Below are positions 34,690 to 42,133 of a DNA stretch of 64,000 bases, one piece after another; position 1 is the stretch's first letter, and every line of letters starts with the position of its first letter. The position numbers were made by a program, and so were the translations under genes. Source of the DNA: JAUASW01 sp036880965 (GTDB taxonomy: Bacteria > Pseudomonadota > Gammaproteobacteria > Burkholderiales > Burkholderiaceae_C); the NCBI RefSeq assembly GCF_036880965.1, contig NZ_JBAJMV010000005.1, positions 467,267 through 531,266 of the forward strand, written 5' to 3'. The notes beneath the pieces are model-generated. The model saw only the letters and a program-made list of their open reading frames with translations. It was not told the origin of the DNA and made no database searches.

Positions 34690-34795
34690 CCCACCCCCGG
34701 AGCGCCCTTGGCGCTCCCCCTCAAGGGGGCGAGCCCAGTGGCCCGGCAAAGCCGGTTCCACGGGCTCCGCTCGGTCAATACAGCCGAGCCACGCT
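34690..34795. repeat. Highly structured intergenic element between ahpC and ahpF
   Basis: A chain of inverted repeats: 34699-34706 with 34710-34717 (8 bp, 3-nt loop); CCCCCT 34716-34721 with AGGGGG 34724-34729; then a nested stem 34731-34767 whose outer GAGCCC/GGGCTC and inner CCGGC-AAA-GCCGG arms pair; and GCTCGG/CCGAGC around 34769-34788. The 34716-34729 stem shares bases with the first, so alternative folds are possible. From memory it resembles dispersed intergenic elements of Burkholderiales; only one copy is seen in this window. It may act as a partial terminator or mRNA stabiliser between ahpC and ahpF. Confidence 0.55.
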
Positions 34796-34865
34796 GAAAG
34801 CGTCCTGATTGCGCGGGCGTTTTCAGAGTGGCTGATATCGCCACGCCTGAACCAGGAGCCCCACC

Positions 34866-36419
34866 ATGTTGGACGACACCCTCAAATCGCAGCTCAAGTC
34901 CTACCTCGAGCGCGTGACAAAGCCCTTCGAGATCGAAGCCTCGCTGGACGATTCCGCCAGTGCGCGTGAACTGCAGGAACTGCTGGTCGAGATCGCCGGC
35001 ATGTCCGACAAGATCACGCTGAAGACTGGTGGCCAGGATGCTCGCCGCCCCTCGTTCAGCCTGAAGCGCATCGGCAGCGACCAGAGCCTGCGCTTTGCTG
35101 CGATCCCGCTGGGTCATGAATTCACGTCGCTGGTGCTCGCGCTCTTGTGGACCGGCGGCCATCCGCCCAAGGTCGAGGCTGACGTGATCGAGCAGATCAA
35201 GGGCCTGGACGGTGACTTCAATTTCGAGGTCTACATGAGCCTGAGCTGCCACAACTGCCCGGACGTGGTGCAGGCGCTGAGCCTGATGTCGGTCTTGAAC
35301 CCCAAGGTCAAGACGGTGGTGGTGGACGGCGCGCTGTTCCAGGACGAGGTCAATGCCCGCGAGGTCATGGCCGTGCCCAGCGTCTACTTGAACGGCAGCC
35401 ATTTCGGTTCCGGCCGCATGACGGTGGAAGAGATCGTCGCCAAGCTCGACACCGGCGCTGCAACCAAGGATGCAGCCAAGCTCTCGGCCAGGGAGGCGTT
35501 CGACGTGCTCGTGGTTGGCGGTGGCCCCGCCGGCGCGGCCGCGGCCGTCTACGCCGCTCGCAAGGGCATCCGCACCGGCATTGCGGCCGAGCGCTTTGGC
35601 GGCCAGGTCAACGACACCATGGCGATCGAGAACTTCATCTCGGTGCTGGAAACCGACGGCCCCAAATTCGCGATGGGCCTTGACGCCCACGTGAAGGCGT
35701 ATGGTGTGGACGTGATGAACCTGCAGCGAGGCGAGAAGCTGATTCCGCCGTCAACGCCCGGCGGCCTCGTGGAAGTGCAGCTCGCCAACGGCGGCACGCT
35801 GAAGAGCAAGACCGTGATCCTCTCCACCGGCGCGCGCTGGAGGAATGTGAACGTGCCCGGCGAGCAGGAATACAAGAACAAGGGCGTGGCCTATTGCCCG
35901 CATTGCGACGGCCCGTTGTTCAAGGGCAAGCGCGTGGCGGTGATCGGTGGCGGCAACTCCGGCGTCGAGGCGGCCATCGACCTCGCGGGCATCGTGGCCC
36001 ATGTGACCTTGATCGAGTTCGGCGATGCGCTGCGGGCGGATGCGGTGCTGGTCAACAAGCTCAAGAGCCTGCCGAACGTGGTGATCCACACGCAGGCGCA
36101 GACCACCGAGCTGACCGGCGACGGCAGCAAGCTCAACGGCCTGACCTACACCGACCGTGCCAGCGGCCAGAGCCATCACATCGAGCTGGAAGGCGTGTTC
36201 GTGCAGATCGGGCTGGTGCCCAACACCGAATGGTTGAAGGGCGTGGTCGAACTGAGCAAGCACGGCGAGATCGTGGTCGATGCCAAGGGCCAGACCTCGG
36301 TCCCGGGCGTGTTCGCTGCCGGTGACGCGACGACCGTGCCGTTCAAGCAGATCATCATCGCGGCCGGCGATGGTGCGAAGGCAGCGCTGGCTGCCTTCGA
36401 TCACCTGATTCGCAACTGA
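34866..36419 (+). CDS. ahpF: Alkyl hydroperoxide reductase subunit F (NADH peroxiredoxin reductase)
   Basis: 517 residues. The N-terminal tandem thioredoxin-fold domain has the CHNC disulfide (C128, C131). The thioredoxin-reductase-like part has an FAD GxGxxG-like motif GGGPAGAAAAVYAARKG, an active CPHC disulfide (C344, C347), an NADH motif GGGNSGVEAAID and the terminal FAD motif AAGDATTVPFKQI. Transfers electrons from NADH to AhpC. A CAGGAGCC ribosome site precedes the ATG. It follows ahpC and converges on rarD. Confidence 0.97.
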   Translation: MLDDTLKSQLKSYLERVTKPFEIEASLDDSASARELQELLVEIAGMSDKITLKTGGQDARRPSFSLKRIGSDQSLRFAAIPLGHEFTSLVLALLWTGGHPPKVEADVIEQIKGLDGDFNFEVYMSLSCHNCPDVVQALSLMSVLNPKVKTVVVDGALFQDEVNAREVMAVPSVYLNGSHFGSGRMTVEEIVAKLDTGAATKDAAKLSAREAFDVLVVGGGPAGAAAAVYAARKGIRTGIAAERFGGQVNDTMAIENFISVLETDGPKFAMGLDAHVKAYGVDVMNLQRGEKLIPPSTPGGLVEVQLANGGTLKSKTVILSTGARWRNVNVPGEQEYKNKGVAYCPHCDGPLFKGKRVAVIGGGNSGVEAAIDLAGIVAHVTLIEFGDALRADAVLVNKLKSLPNVVIHTQAQTTELTGDGSKLNGLTYTDRASGQSHHIELEGVFVQIGLVPNTEWLKGVVELSKHGEIVVDAKGQTSVPGVFAAGDATTVPFKQIIIAAGDGAKAALAAFDHLIRN

Positions 36420-36441
36420 TCGATCAGTTCGATCATCCCGA

Positions 36442-37338
36442 TCAGGCGGGCTGCGGAGCCGTCATACGGCTGCGCAGCAGACTCTCCAGGCTGTAGACCG
36501 CCAGCGCAGCCCAGATCAGTGCGAACCCGACCAGCCGGCTCGACTGGAAGGGCTCGTGATAGAGCCAGACCCCCAGCACGAACTGGGTGGTCGGTGCGAT
36601 GTATTGAAGGAGACCGAGCGTCGTCATCGGGATGCGGCGGGCGCCGGAAGCGAACAGCAGCAGGGTGATGGCGGTCAGCGGGCCGGAGAGCAGGAGCATG
36701 AAAAGGGTGAAGCTGTCGCCACTCACGAAAGCGCTATGGCCTTGCAGGCTCCACCACGCCAAGGCACCAATGGCGATGGGCGCGAGCACCAGGGTCTCGA
36801 CGGTCAATCCTTCCAGCGCGCCCAGCGGGGCAATCTTGCGCAGCAGGCCATAGAAGCCGAAGCTGAAAGCCAGGCTCAGGGCCACCCAGGGCAGGCGGCC
36901 GGCCTGGACGGTCAGCCACACGACGCCTGCCGCGGCCAGGCCCACGGCCAGCCATTGCAGCTTGCGCGGCCGTTCATGCAGCACGGCAAAACCCAGCGCC
37001 ACATTGACCAGCGGGTTGATGAAGTAGCCCAGGCTCGCGTCCAGCACATGGTCGTTCTGCACCGCCCAGACATAGATCAGCCAGTTCGTCGCCAGCAGCA
37101 CGGCTGACAAGGCGAACGCGGCCAGCACCTTGGGCTGGCCCAGCACGGCGCGCATCCAGCTGAAATGTTTCTTGACCAGCAGCAGCGCCATCACGAACAG
37201 CAAGGACCAGACCGTGCGGTGCGCCACCACCTCCTGCGCGCCCACATGCCCCAACTGCTTGAAAAACAAGGGAAACAAGCCCCAGGCGGCATAGGCAGCG
37301 GCTGCGTACAGCACGCCCTTTGAAGATTCATTCGTCAT
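36442..37338 (-). CDS. rarD: EamA family transporter RarD
   Basis: 298 residues, ten membrane helices. The N-terminus GVLYAAAAYAAWGLFPLFFKQL and AHRTVWSLLFV, and later WLIYVWAVQNDHVLDASLGYFINPL, are hallmarks of the RarD subgroup rather than general EamA exporters. RarD was named from chloramphenicol sensitivity screens, but its substrate is unknown. The ATG at 37338 (MTNESSKG) is chosen; longer in-frame readings upstream lack conservation. It is divergent from the MoaD-like gene (90 bp apart). Confidence 0.92.
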   Translation of the reverse strand: MTNESSKGVLYAAAAYAAWGLFPLFFKQLGHVGAQEVVAHRTVWSLLFVMALLLVKKHFSWMRAVLGQPKVLAAFALSAVLLATNWLIYVWAVQNDHVLDASLGYFINPLVNVALGFAVLHERPRKLQWLAVGLAAAGVVWLTVQAGRLPWVALSLAFSFGFYGLLRKIAPLGALEGLTVETLVLAPIAIGALAWWSLQGHSAFVSGDSFTLFMLLLSGPLTAITLLLFASGARRIPMTTLGLLQYIAPTTQFVLGVWLYHEPFQSSRLVGFALIWAALAVYSLESLLRSRMTAPQPA

Positions 37339-37428
37339 GTGGCGATTGTGGTGGCCCGGCCCAGACCTTGCCCGCCGCGGGACTTCCACTGATGCGGACC
37401 CGGCAGGGCAGGCGCCTAATGCGCAGCC

Positions 37429-37698
37429 ATGCCCCGTATCGTCTTCACGCCGCAATTGCGCCGTTTCGTCGACGCGCCTGATTTCGAGACAGGCGCCTTG
37501 CAGCTGCGTGCGGCGCTGGAGGAATGCTTCGCGGCACATCCCAGGCTGCGTGGCTATGTGCTGGACGACCAGTCTCACCTGCGCGCCAACGTCGTGATCT
37601 TCATCGACGGCCGGCGCCAGCGCGACCCTGTGGGCCTCAGCGATATTCTTCAAGCCGGCAGCCAGGTCCATGTGCTGCAAGCCTTGTCTGGAGGATGA
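37429..37698 (+). CDS. MoaD/ThiS family ubiquitin-fold protein
   Basis: 89 residues with a beta-grasp pattern (IVFTPQLRRFVDAP, then NVVIFIDGRRQRDP, SDILQAGSQVHVLQAL) ending in a Gly-Gly tail (SGG). MoaD and ThiS carry sulfur as a C-terminal thiocarboxylate after adenylation by an E1-like enzyme. No MoaE, ThiG or E1 gene is near, so it is probably a separate, specialised member. Seven bases separate its stop from the beta-propeller gene start. A CCTAAT -10-like box sits 8 bp before the start codon and there is no ribosome site. Confidence 0.8.
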   Translation: MPRIVFTPQLRRFVDAPDFETGALQLRAALEECFAAHPRLRGYVLDDQSHLRANVVIFIDGRRQRDPVGLSDILQAGSQVHVLQALSGG

Positions 37699-37705
37699 CA
37701 GCGTC

Positions 37706-38779
37706 ATGAGTCAAACCGCCTGGGTCGCCACCCGCAAGGGTCTGTTCGAGCTGCGCCATGAAGGTGGCCGGGGCTGGCAGATCGCCCAACTGAATTTCAT
37801 TGCCGAGCCGGTCACGATGGTGCTGCCAGCTCCTCCGGGGCAGCGCATGCTCGCCGCCTTGAACCTGGGGCACTTCGGCGTCAAGCTGCATGGCTCGGAC
37901 GATGGCGGCCAGACCTGGCGAGAGCTGGCAACGCCCGGCTTCCCGGTGCAGCCCGAGGGCGCACCGGGGCCCGCCTGGAAGCTGGTGCAGATCTGGTCGC
38001 TGGAGCGCGACGCGGCTGGCCATATCTGGGCGGGCACCATTCCCGGCGGCCTGTTCCGCAGCAGCGATGGTGGCGAAAGCTGGGAGCTGATCGAATCGCT
38101 CTGGCACCGCGAGGAGCGACTGGAATGGTTTGGCGGCGGCTACGACGCGCCAGGCATCCATTCGATCTGCCCGCATCCGCAGTCGGCCGGCGAGATGCTG
38201 ATCGGCATCAGCTGCGGCGGTGCCTGGCGCACGACCGATGGCGGCGCGACCTGGAGCACGCGCTCCACGGGCATGAAGGCGCTCTTCATGCCGCCGGAGC
38301 GCCAGGACGACCCCAATATCCAGGACCCGCACCGCGTCGAGCGCTGCACGGCCGCGCCCGATGTTCTGTGGACCCAGCATCACTGCGGCATCTGGCGCTC
38401 CACGGACAACGGCGCGAACTGGCAGGAGCTCAAGGCCGAGCCTTCGAGCTTCGGATTCGCGGTCGCTGCCCACCCGCTGGACCCGCAGACCGCCTGGTTT
38501 GTGCCGGCGGTGAAGGATGAGCGCCGCCTGCCCGTGGATGCCGCCCTGTGCGTGCTGCGCACCCGTGACGGCGGCAAGACTTTCGAGACATTGCGAGAAG
38601 GGCTGCCGCAGCTACATTGCTACGACCTCGTGTACCGCCACGGGTTGGCGGTTGACGGCACGGGTCGGCGGCTTTTGATGGGCAGCACCACCGGCGGCCT
38701 CTGGGCCAGCGATGATGGTGGCGACCACTGGCAGACCCTGTCGTTGAACCTGCCGCCGGTCTACGCCGTCCGCTTCTGA
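37706..38779 (+). CDS. BNR/sialidase-like repeat protein (cytoplasmic beta-propeller)
   Basis: 357 residues from MSQTAWVATRKG. Repeated Asp-box-like motifs S-x-D-x-G-x-x-W appear as SDDGGQTW, SSDGGESW, TTDGGATW, STDNGANW, TRDGGKTF and SDDGGDHW, indicating a six- or seven-bladed propeller of the sialidase/VPS10 type. No signal peptide, so unlike true sialidases it should be cytoplasmic, and catalytic residues of sialidases are not evident. It lies 7 bp after the MoaD-like gene; I recall the same pairing in other bacteria, which suggests a shared function still to be defined. Confidence 0.8.
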   Translation: MSQTAWVATRKGLFELRHEGGRGWQIAQLNFIAEPVTMVLPAPPGQRMLAALNLGHFGVKLHGSDDGGQTWRELATPGFPVQPEGAPGPAWKLVQIWSLERDAAGHIWAGTIPGGLFRSSDGGESWELIESLWHREERLEWFGGGYDAPGIHSICPHPQSAGEMLIGISCGGAWRTTDGGATWSTRSTGMKALFMPPERQDDPNIQDPHRVERCTAAPDVLWTQHHCGIWRSTDNGANWQELKAEPSSFGFAVAAHPLDPQTAWFVPAVKDERRLPVDAALCVLRTRDGGKTFETLREGLPQLHCYDLVYRHGLAVDGTGRRLLMGSTTGGLWASDDGGDHWQTLSLNLPPVYAVRF

Positions 38780-38806
38780 TTCCAAACCCTGAACCTCAAG
38801 GCAAGC

Positions 38807-40756
38807 ATGCGCACTCCGCTTCTCGCCCTGGCGACGCTGGCTTCGGCCGCCGCCCAGGCACAACCCGCACCCGCACCCGCGCCGGCTTCGGCACCGGCCT
38901 ACGACACGGCGGCCAACTACACCAAGTACGAATACAAGGTCCCGGTGCGTGACGGCAAGAAGCTGTTCACCGTCGTCTACGTGCCCAAGGACGTGGCGCG
39001 CGACGCGAGCAAGACCTACCCCTTCCTGATGGTGCGCACGCCCTACAGCTGCGGCCCCTATGGCGTGGACCGTGACGGCGTGCGCCGCCTGGCGCCCAGC
39101 GAAGCCTTCCTGAAGGCCGGCTACATCTTCGTCTGCCAGGACGTGCGCGGCCGCTACATGTCCGAAGGCAAGTTCATCGAGATGACGCCGCACATCGCCA
39201 ACAAGAAGAGCAAGAACGATGTGGACGAGAGCAGCGACACGCACGACAGCGTGCAATGGCTGCTCGACAACGTGAAGGGGCATAACGGCAAGCTCGGCCT
39301 GTGGGGTATTTCCTACCCAGGCTTCTATGCTGCGGCTTCGATCATCGATTCCCATCCGGCCATCAAGGCCGCCTCGCCGCAGGCACCGATTGCCGACTAC
39401 TTCATGCGTGACGACGGCTACCACGGCGGCGGCCTGATGCTGGTGCACAACTACGGCTTCTTCACCAGCTACAAGCCGCTGGAGAACCCCACCACCGGCC
39501 CCCGAGGCTCGATCCCGTTCGACTACAAGGGCCGCGATGCCTACGACTACTTCCTGAAGCTCGGCAACCTGGCCAATATCCAGAAGAGCTTCGAGGTGGA
39601 AGGCAAGAAGGGCGCGCGCAACCCCTACTTCGACGAGCTGGTCGACAACGACACCTACAACGAGCACTGGAAGGCACGCGCCATTCCGCAGCACCTGAAG
39701 GGCATCAAGGCGGCCGTGCTGACGGTGGGCGGCTGGTTTGATGCCGAAGACCTGGCCGGCCCGCTGTCGGTCTACAAGCACATCAAGGCGCAGAACCCGG
39801 GCGTGAGCAACCAGCTGGTGATGGGCCCTTGGGTGCACGGCGGCTGGGTGCGTTCGGTCGGCAAGGCCCTCGGCCAGATCAGCTTCGCGCAGAACAACAC
39901 CGAGTTCTTCCAGAAGAACATCGTCTTCCCGTTCTTCGAACAGCACCTGCGCGGTGCCACGGATGCCAAGCTGCCCGAGGCCTATGTGTTCGAGACCGGT
40001 ACCAATGTCTGGCGCCAGTATTCGGCCTGGCCGCCTGAGCAGGCCAAGGCCAAGACGCTGTACTTCCACGCGGGTGGCAAGCTGAGCTTCACGGCGCCGG
40101 CTGCCGGGCAGGGCGGCTTCGACCAGTACATCAGCGATCCGAACAAGCCGGTGCCCTTCGTTGCCTACACGGCACTGAGCATGCCGCAGGAGTACATGGT
40201 CAGCGACCAGCGCTTTGCCGCCACGCGGCCCGACGTGCTGGTCTATGAGAGCGATGTGCTGGAAGAGGACGTGACGGTGGCCGGGCCGGTGGCTGCCCGG
40301 CTCTTTGTCTCGACCACGGGGACCGACTCGGATTGGGTGGTCAAGCTGATCGACGTGCATCCGCCCGAAGCGGGCGAGCCGCCCGCGGGGCGCATGGCCG
40401 GCGGCGCGCCAACCGACGTCGAAACGCCCAAGAGCAATTTCGGCGGCTTCCAGCAACTGGTGCGTGGCGACCCGCTGCGCGGCCGTTTCCGCAACAGCTT
40501 CGAGAAGCCAGAGGCCATGGTGCCGGGCAAGGTCGAGCAGATCGCCTACGACCTGCCGGACGTGAACCACACCTTCCGCCGCGGCCACAAGATCATGGTG
40601 CAGGTGCAGAGCAGCTGGTTCCCGCTGATCGACCGCAATCCGCAGACCTATGTGCGCATCCGTGATGCCAAGCCGGAAGACTTCAAGGCAGCCACGCAGA
40701 AGGTCTTCCGCGGCGGTGCTCAGGCTTCGGGGCTGGTGCTGCGCGTGATCGACTGA
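38807..40756 (+). CDS. Secreted CocE/NonD family hydrolase (X-Pro dipeptidyl-peptidase S15 fold)
   Basis: 649 residues. Signal peptide about 1-19 (ending AAAQA), then an Ala-Pro stretch and an alpha/beta-hydrolase domain with nucleophile S169 in GLWGISYPGFY. The cap region and the C-terminal jelly-roll domain (VYESDVLEEDVTVAGPVAARLFVSTT) are typical of S15/CocE enzymes such as cocaine esterase and glutaryl-7-ACA acylase. Probably periplasmic ester/amide hydrolysis of small acyl substrates. The last 37 bp overlap the convergent truC gene. The neighbouring beta-propeller gene may be in the same transcript (27 bp gap). Confidence 0.92.
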   Translation: MRTPLLALATLASAAAQAQPAPAPAPASAPAYDTAANYTKYEYKVPVRDGKKLFTVVYVPKDVARDASKTYPFLMVRTPYSCGPYGVDRDGVRRLAPSEAFLKAGYIFVCQDVRGRYMSEGKFIEMTPHIANKKSKNDVDESSDTHDSVQWLLDNVKGHNGKLGLWGISYPGFYAAASIIDSHPAIKAASPQAPIADYFMRDDGYHGGGLMLVHNYGFFTSYKPLENPTTGPRGSIPFDYKGRDAYDYFLKLGNLANIQKSFEVEGKKGARNPYFDELVDNDTYNEHWKARAIPQHLKGIKAAVLTVGGWFDAEDLAGPLSVYKHIKAQNPGVSNQLVMGPWVHGGWVRSVGKALGQISFAQNNTEFFQKNIVFPFFEQHLRGATDAKLPEAYVFETGTNVWRQYSAWPPEQAKAKTLYFHAGGKLSFTAPAAGQGGFDQYISDPNKPVPFVAYTALSMPQEYMVSDQRFAATRPDVLVYESDVLEEDVTVAGPVAARLFVSTTGTDSDWVVKLIDVHPPEAGEPPAGRMAGGAPTDVETPKSNFGGFQQLVRGDPLRGRFRNSFEKPEAMVPGKVEQIAYDLPDVNHTFRRGHKIMVQVQSSWFPLIDRNPQTYVRIRDAKPEDFKAATQKVFRGGAQASGLVLRVID

Positions 40757-41457
40757 AGCTCGGTCTGAATCCCGGGCAGGCCTGACCATTCAGGCCCAGG
40801 CGGAGCGCTCATCACGAGCGCTTCGCCGTTTCCGGGGTGCCGGATCCGCAGCTCCAAGGCATGCAGCCACAAGCGCTGAACGCCCAGATGGGCGGCCACG
40901 GCGCGGTTCAGCGGGCCCTTGCCATGGGTGGCATCGCCGACTATCGGATGGGCCATGTGCTTCAGGTGTCGGCGGATCTGGTGGCGGCGGCCGGTCTCGG
41001 GGCGCAGCTCCATCAGGGCGAAGCGGCTGGTGGGGAAGCGCGCATCCGTCGCCAGTGACCATTCGGCCCGGGCCAGGCAGCGCCAATGGGTGAGCGCTTC
41101 CAGCATGGGCTGGCCGGTGGATGGCTGCTCGGGATCTCGGGCGAGCGGATGATCGATCGCGCCGGTGTCTTCTGCCGGCCAGCCGCGCACCAGGGCCAGG
41201 TAGCGCTTGCTTGGCTCGCCCCGCTCGAAGGACTGGCCGACGGCCGAAGCGGTGTCGGCGTCGAGCGCAAACAGCAGGACGCCCGAGGTGCCCTTGTCCA
41301 GCCGATGAACCGGCCAGACCGGCCGACCAAGCTGGTCGCGCAGCTTCTGCAGCGCCGCCTCTTCCTCATGCGCATCGAGCTGCGTGCGATGGACCAGCAG
41401 GCCCGGCGGCTTGTCTATTGCTACCAGGGCGTCGTCAAGGTGGAGGATGTTGAGCAT
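40720..41457 (-). CDS. truC: tRNA pseudouridine synthase TruC (RluA family)
   Basis: About 245 residues. The RluA-family motif with catalytic Asp is in PVWPVHRLDKGTSGVLLFA; further TruC-like elements are LVAIDKPPGLLVHRT, the RPETGRRHQIRRHLKHM block and IVGDATHGKG. TruC makes pseudouridine 65 in tRNA(Ile1) and tRNA(Asp). The start at 41457 (MLNILHLDD) aligns with the known N-terminus; an ATG three codons earlier is possible. Its 3' end overlaps the CocE-like gene by 37 bp on the opposite strand. Confidence 0.93.
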   Translation of the reverse strand: MLNILHLDDALVAIDKPPGLLVHRTQLDAHEEEAALQKLRDQLGRPVWPVHRLDKGTSGVLLFALDADTASAVGQSFERGEPSKRYLALVRGWPAEDTGAIDHPLARDPEQPSTGQPMLEALTHWRCLARAEWSLATDARFPTSRFALMELRPETGRRHQIRRHLKHMAHPIVGDATHGKGPLNRAVAAHLGVQRLWLHALELRIRHPGNGEALVMSAPPGPEWSGLPGIQTELQSITRSTSPEA

Positions 41458-41571
41458 TTGTTGCATTTCCTTGCAGCTCCACCCACTTGGGGGGCTCGGC
41501 AAAGAGGGGCTCTGTCCGAAAGAATGTTGTCACACACCGCAGAGATGATTGCGGCAGCTCGGGAGACAAAG

Positions 41572-41694
41572 ATGCCTCAAACCTACACCGTCGGACACCG
41601 CTCGACTCTGGCTTCGGCCTGGACCTGGACGCGCAAGCTTTTCGGACTGCGCGAACCCCAGGCCTGGCCGCCGCGTCAGCGCCTGGCCCGCTAA
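41572..41694 (+). CDS. Candidate 40-residue small protein
   Basis: Short frame MPQTYTVGHRST...RQRLAR, basic with several Trp residues, preceded by a good GGGAG ribosome site 6 bp before ATG 41572. Its stop overlaps the stop of convergent ychJ by 3 bp, a packing usually seen between real genes. In-frame ATGs upstream (for example 41524) lack a ribosome site. No family is recognised and no secretion signal is seen. It fills the otherwise gene-free interval after the truC start (41458-41690). Confidence 0.5.
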   Translation: MPQTYTVGHRSTLASAWTWTRKLFGLREPQAWPPRQRLAR

Positions 41695-42116
41695 GACATA
41701 TCCCCATCGACGTAAAACCAGGCGCCGTCCTCGCGGACGAAGCGGCTGGTTTCATGCAGCCGCTGGGCGCGACCGCCCAGTTTGCTGCGAGCGACGAATT
41801 CGACCGTCGCATGGTTGTCGTCCTGTTGCAGGTGCTTCTTCACCTCCAGGCCCAGCCATCTGAGCCCCGCCTCATTGGGCTCCAGCGCTGCCGGCCTTCG
41901 GCTTGCGTGCCAGGTTGCCAGCAGGTAGGCCAGCTCATTCAAGACGAAAGCGCTGTAGCGCGAGCGCATCAGGGTCTCGGCGTCCGGCGCGCTCAAGCCG
42001 CCTGATTCCGCAAAGGCTTGATGCAGGGCGCCGCAGCAATCCTGGTAGGAACGCTGGTGGCCGCAGGGGCAAGGGAAGGGGCGAGAGCGGGACTTCACGG
42101 GTCGGCATGATGCCAC
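41691..42116 (-). CDS. ychJ: YchJ/UPF0225 family SEC-C motif protein
   Basis: Up to 141 residues. The N-terminal SEC-C-like zinc motif is CPCGHQRSYQDCCG (Cys-x-Cys ... Cys-Cys), followed by LMRSRYSAFVLNELAYLLATWH and a C-terminal NTF2-like domain with VEFVARSK and FVREDGAWFYVDGD. Function unknown; the zinc motif resembles the SecB/ribosome-binding tail of SecA. The start is a GTG, either 42116 or 42098 (six codons shorter, right before the zinc motif). It diverges from uvrD with 17 bp between start codons at most, so the promoters overlap the coding sequence. Confidence 0.9.
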   Translation of the reverse strand: MASCRPVKSRSRPFPCPCGHQRSYQDCCGALHQAFAESGGLSAPDAETLMRSRYSAFVLNELAYLLATWHASRRPAALEPNEAGLRWLGLEVKKHLQQDDNHATVEFVARSKLGGRAQRLHETSRFVREDGAWFYVDGDMS

Positions 42117-42120
42117 TGCC

Positions 42121-42126
42121 TACAAT
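42121..42126 (+). promoter_or_regulatory. -10 box of uvrD, 7 bp before the start codon
   Basis: TACAAT at 42121-42126; only seven bases separate it from ATG 42134 and no ribosome site exists. If used, transcription would start at or one base before the ATG, giving a leaderless message. A -35 match is weak (TTCACG at 42094, 21-bp spacer). Confidence 0.45.
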
Positions 42127-42133
42127 CCTCTCG

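Noticed and set aside
36416..36427. Perfect 12-bp palindrome CTGATCGATCAG at the ahpF stop
   Set aside because: Too short and GATC-based; located between convergent genes with no T run, so no role is supported.
38612..40789. 725-codon open frame antisense to the CocE-like gene
   Set aside because: Same reason; the sense gene has signal peptide and catalytic serine.
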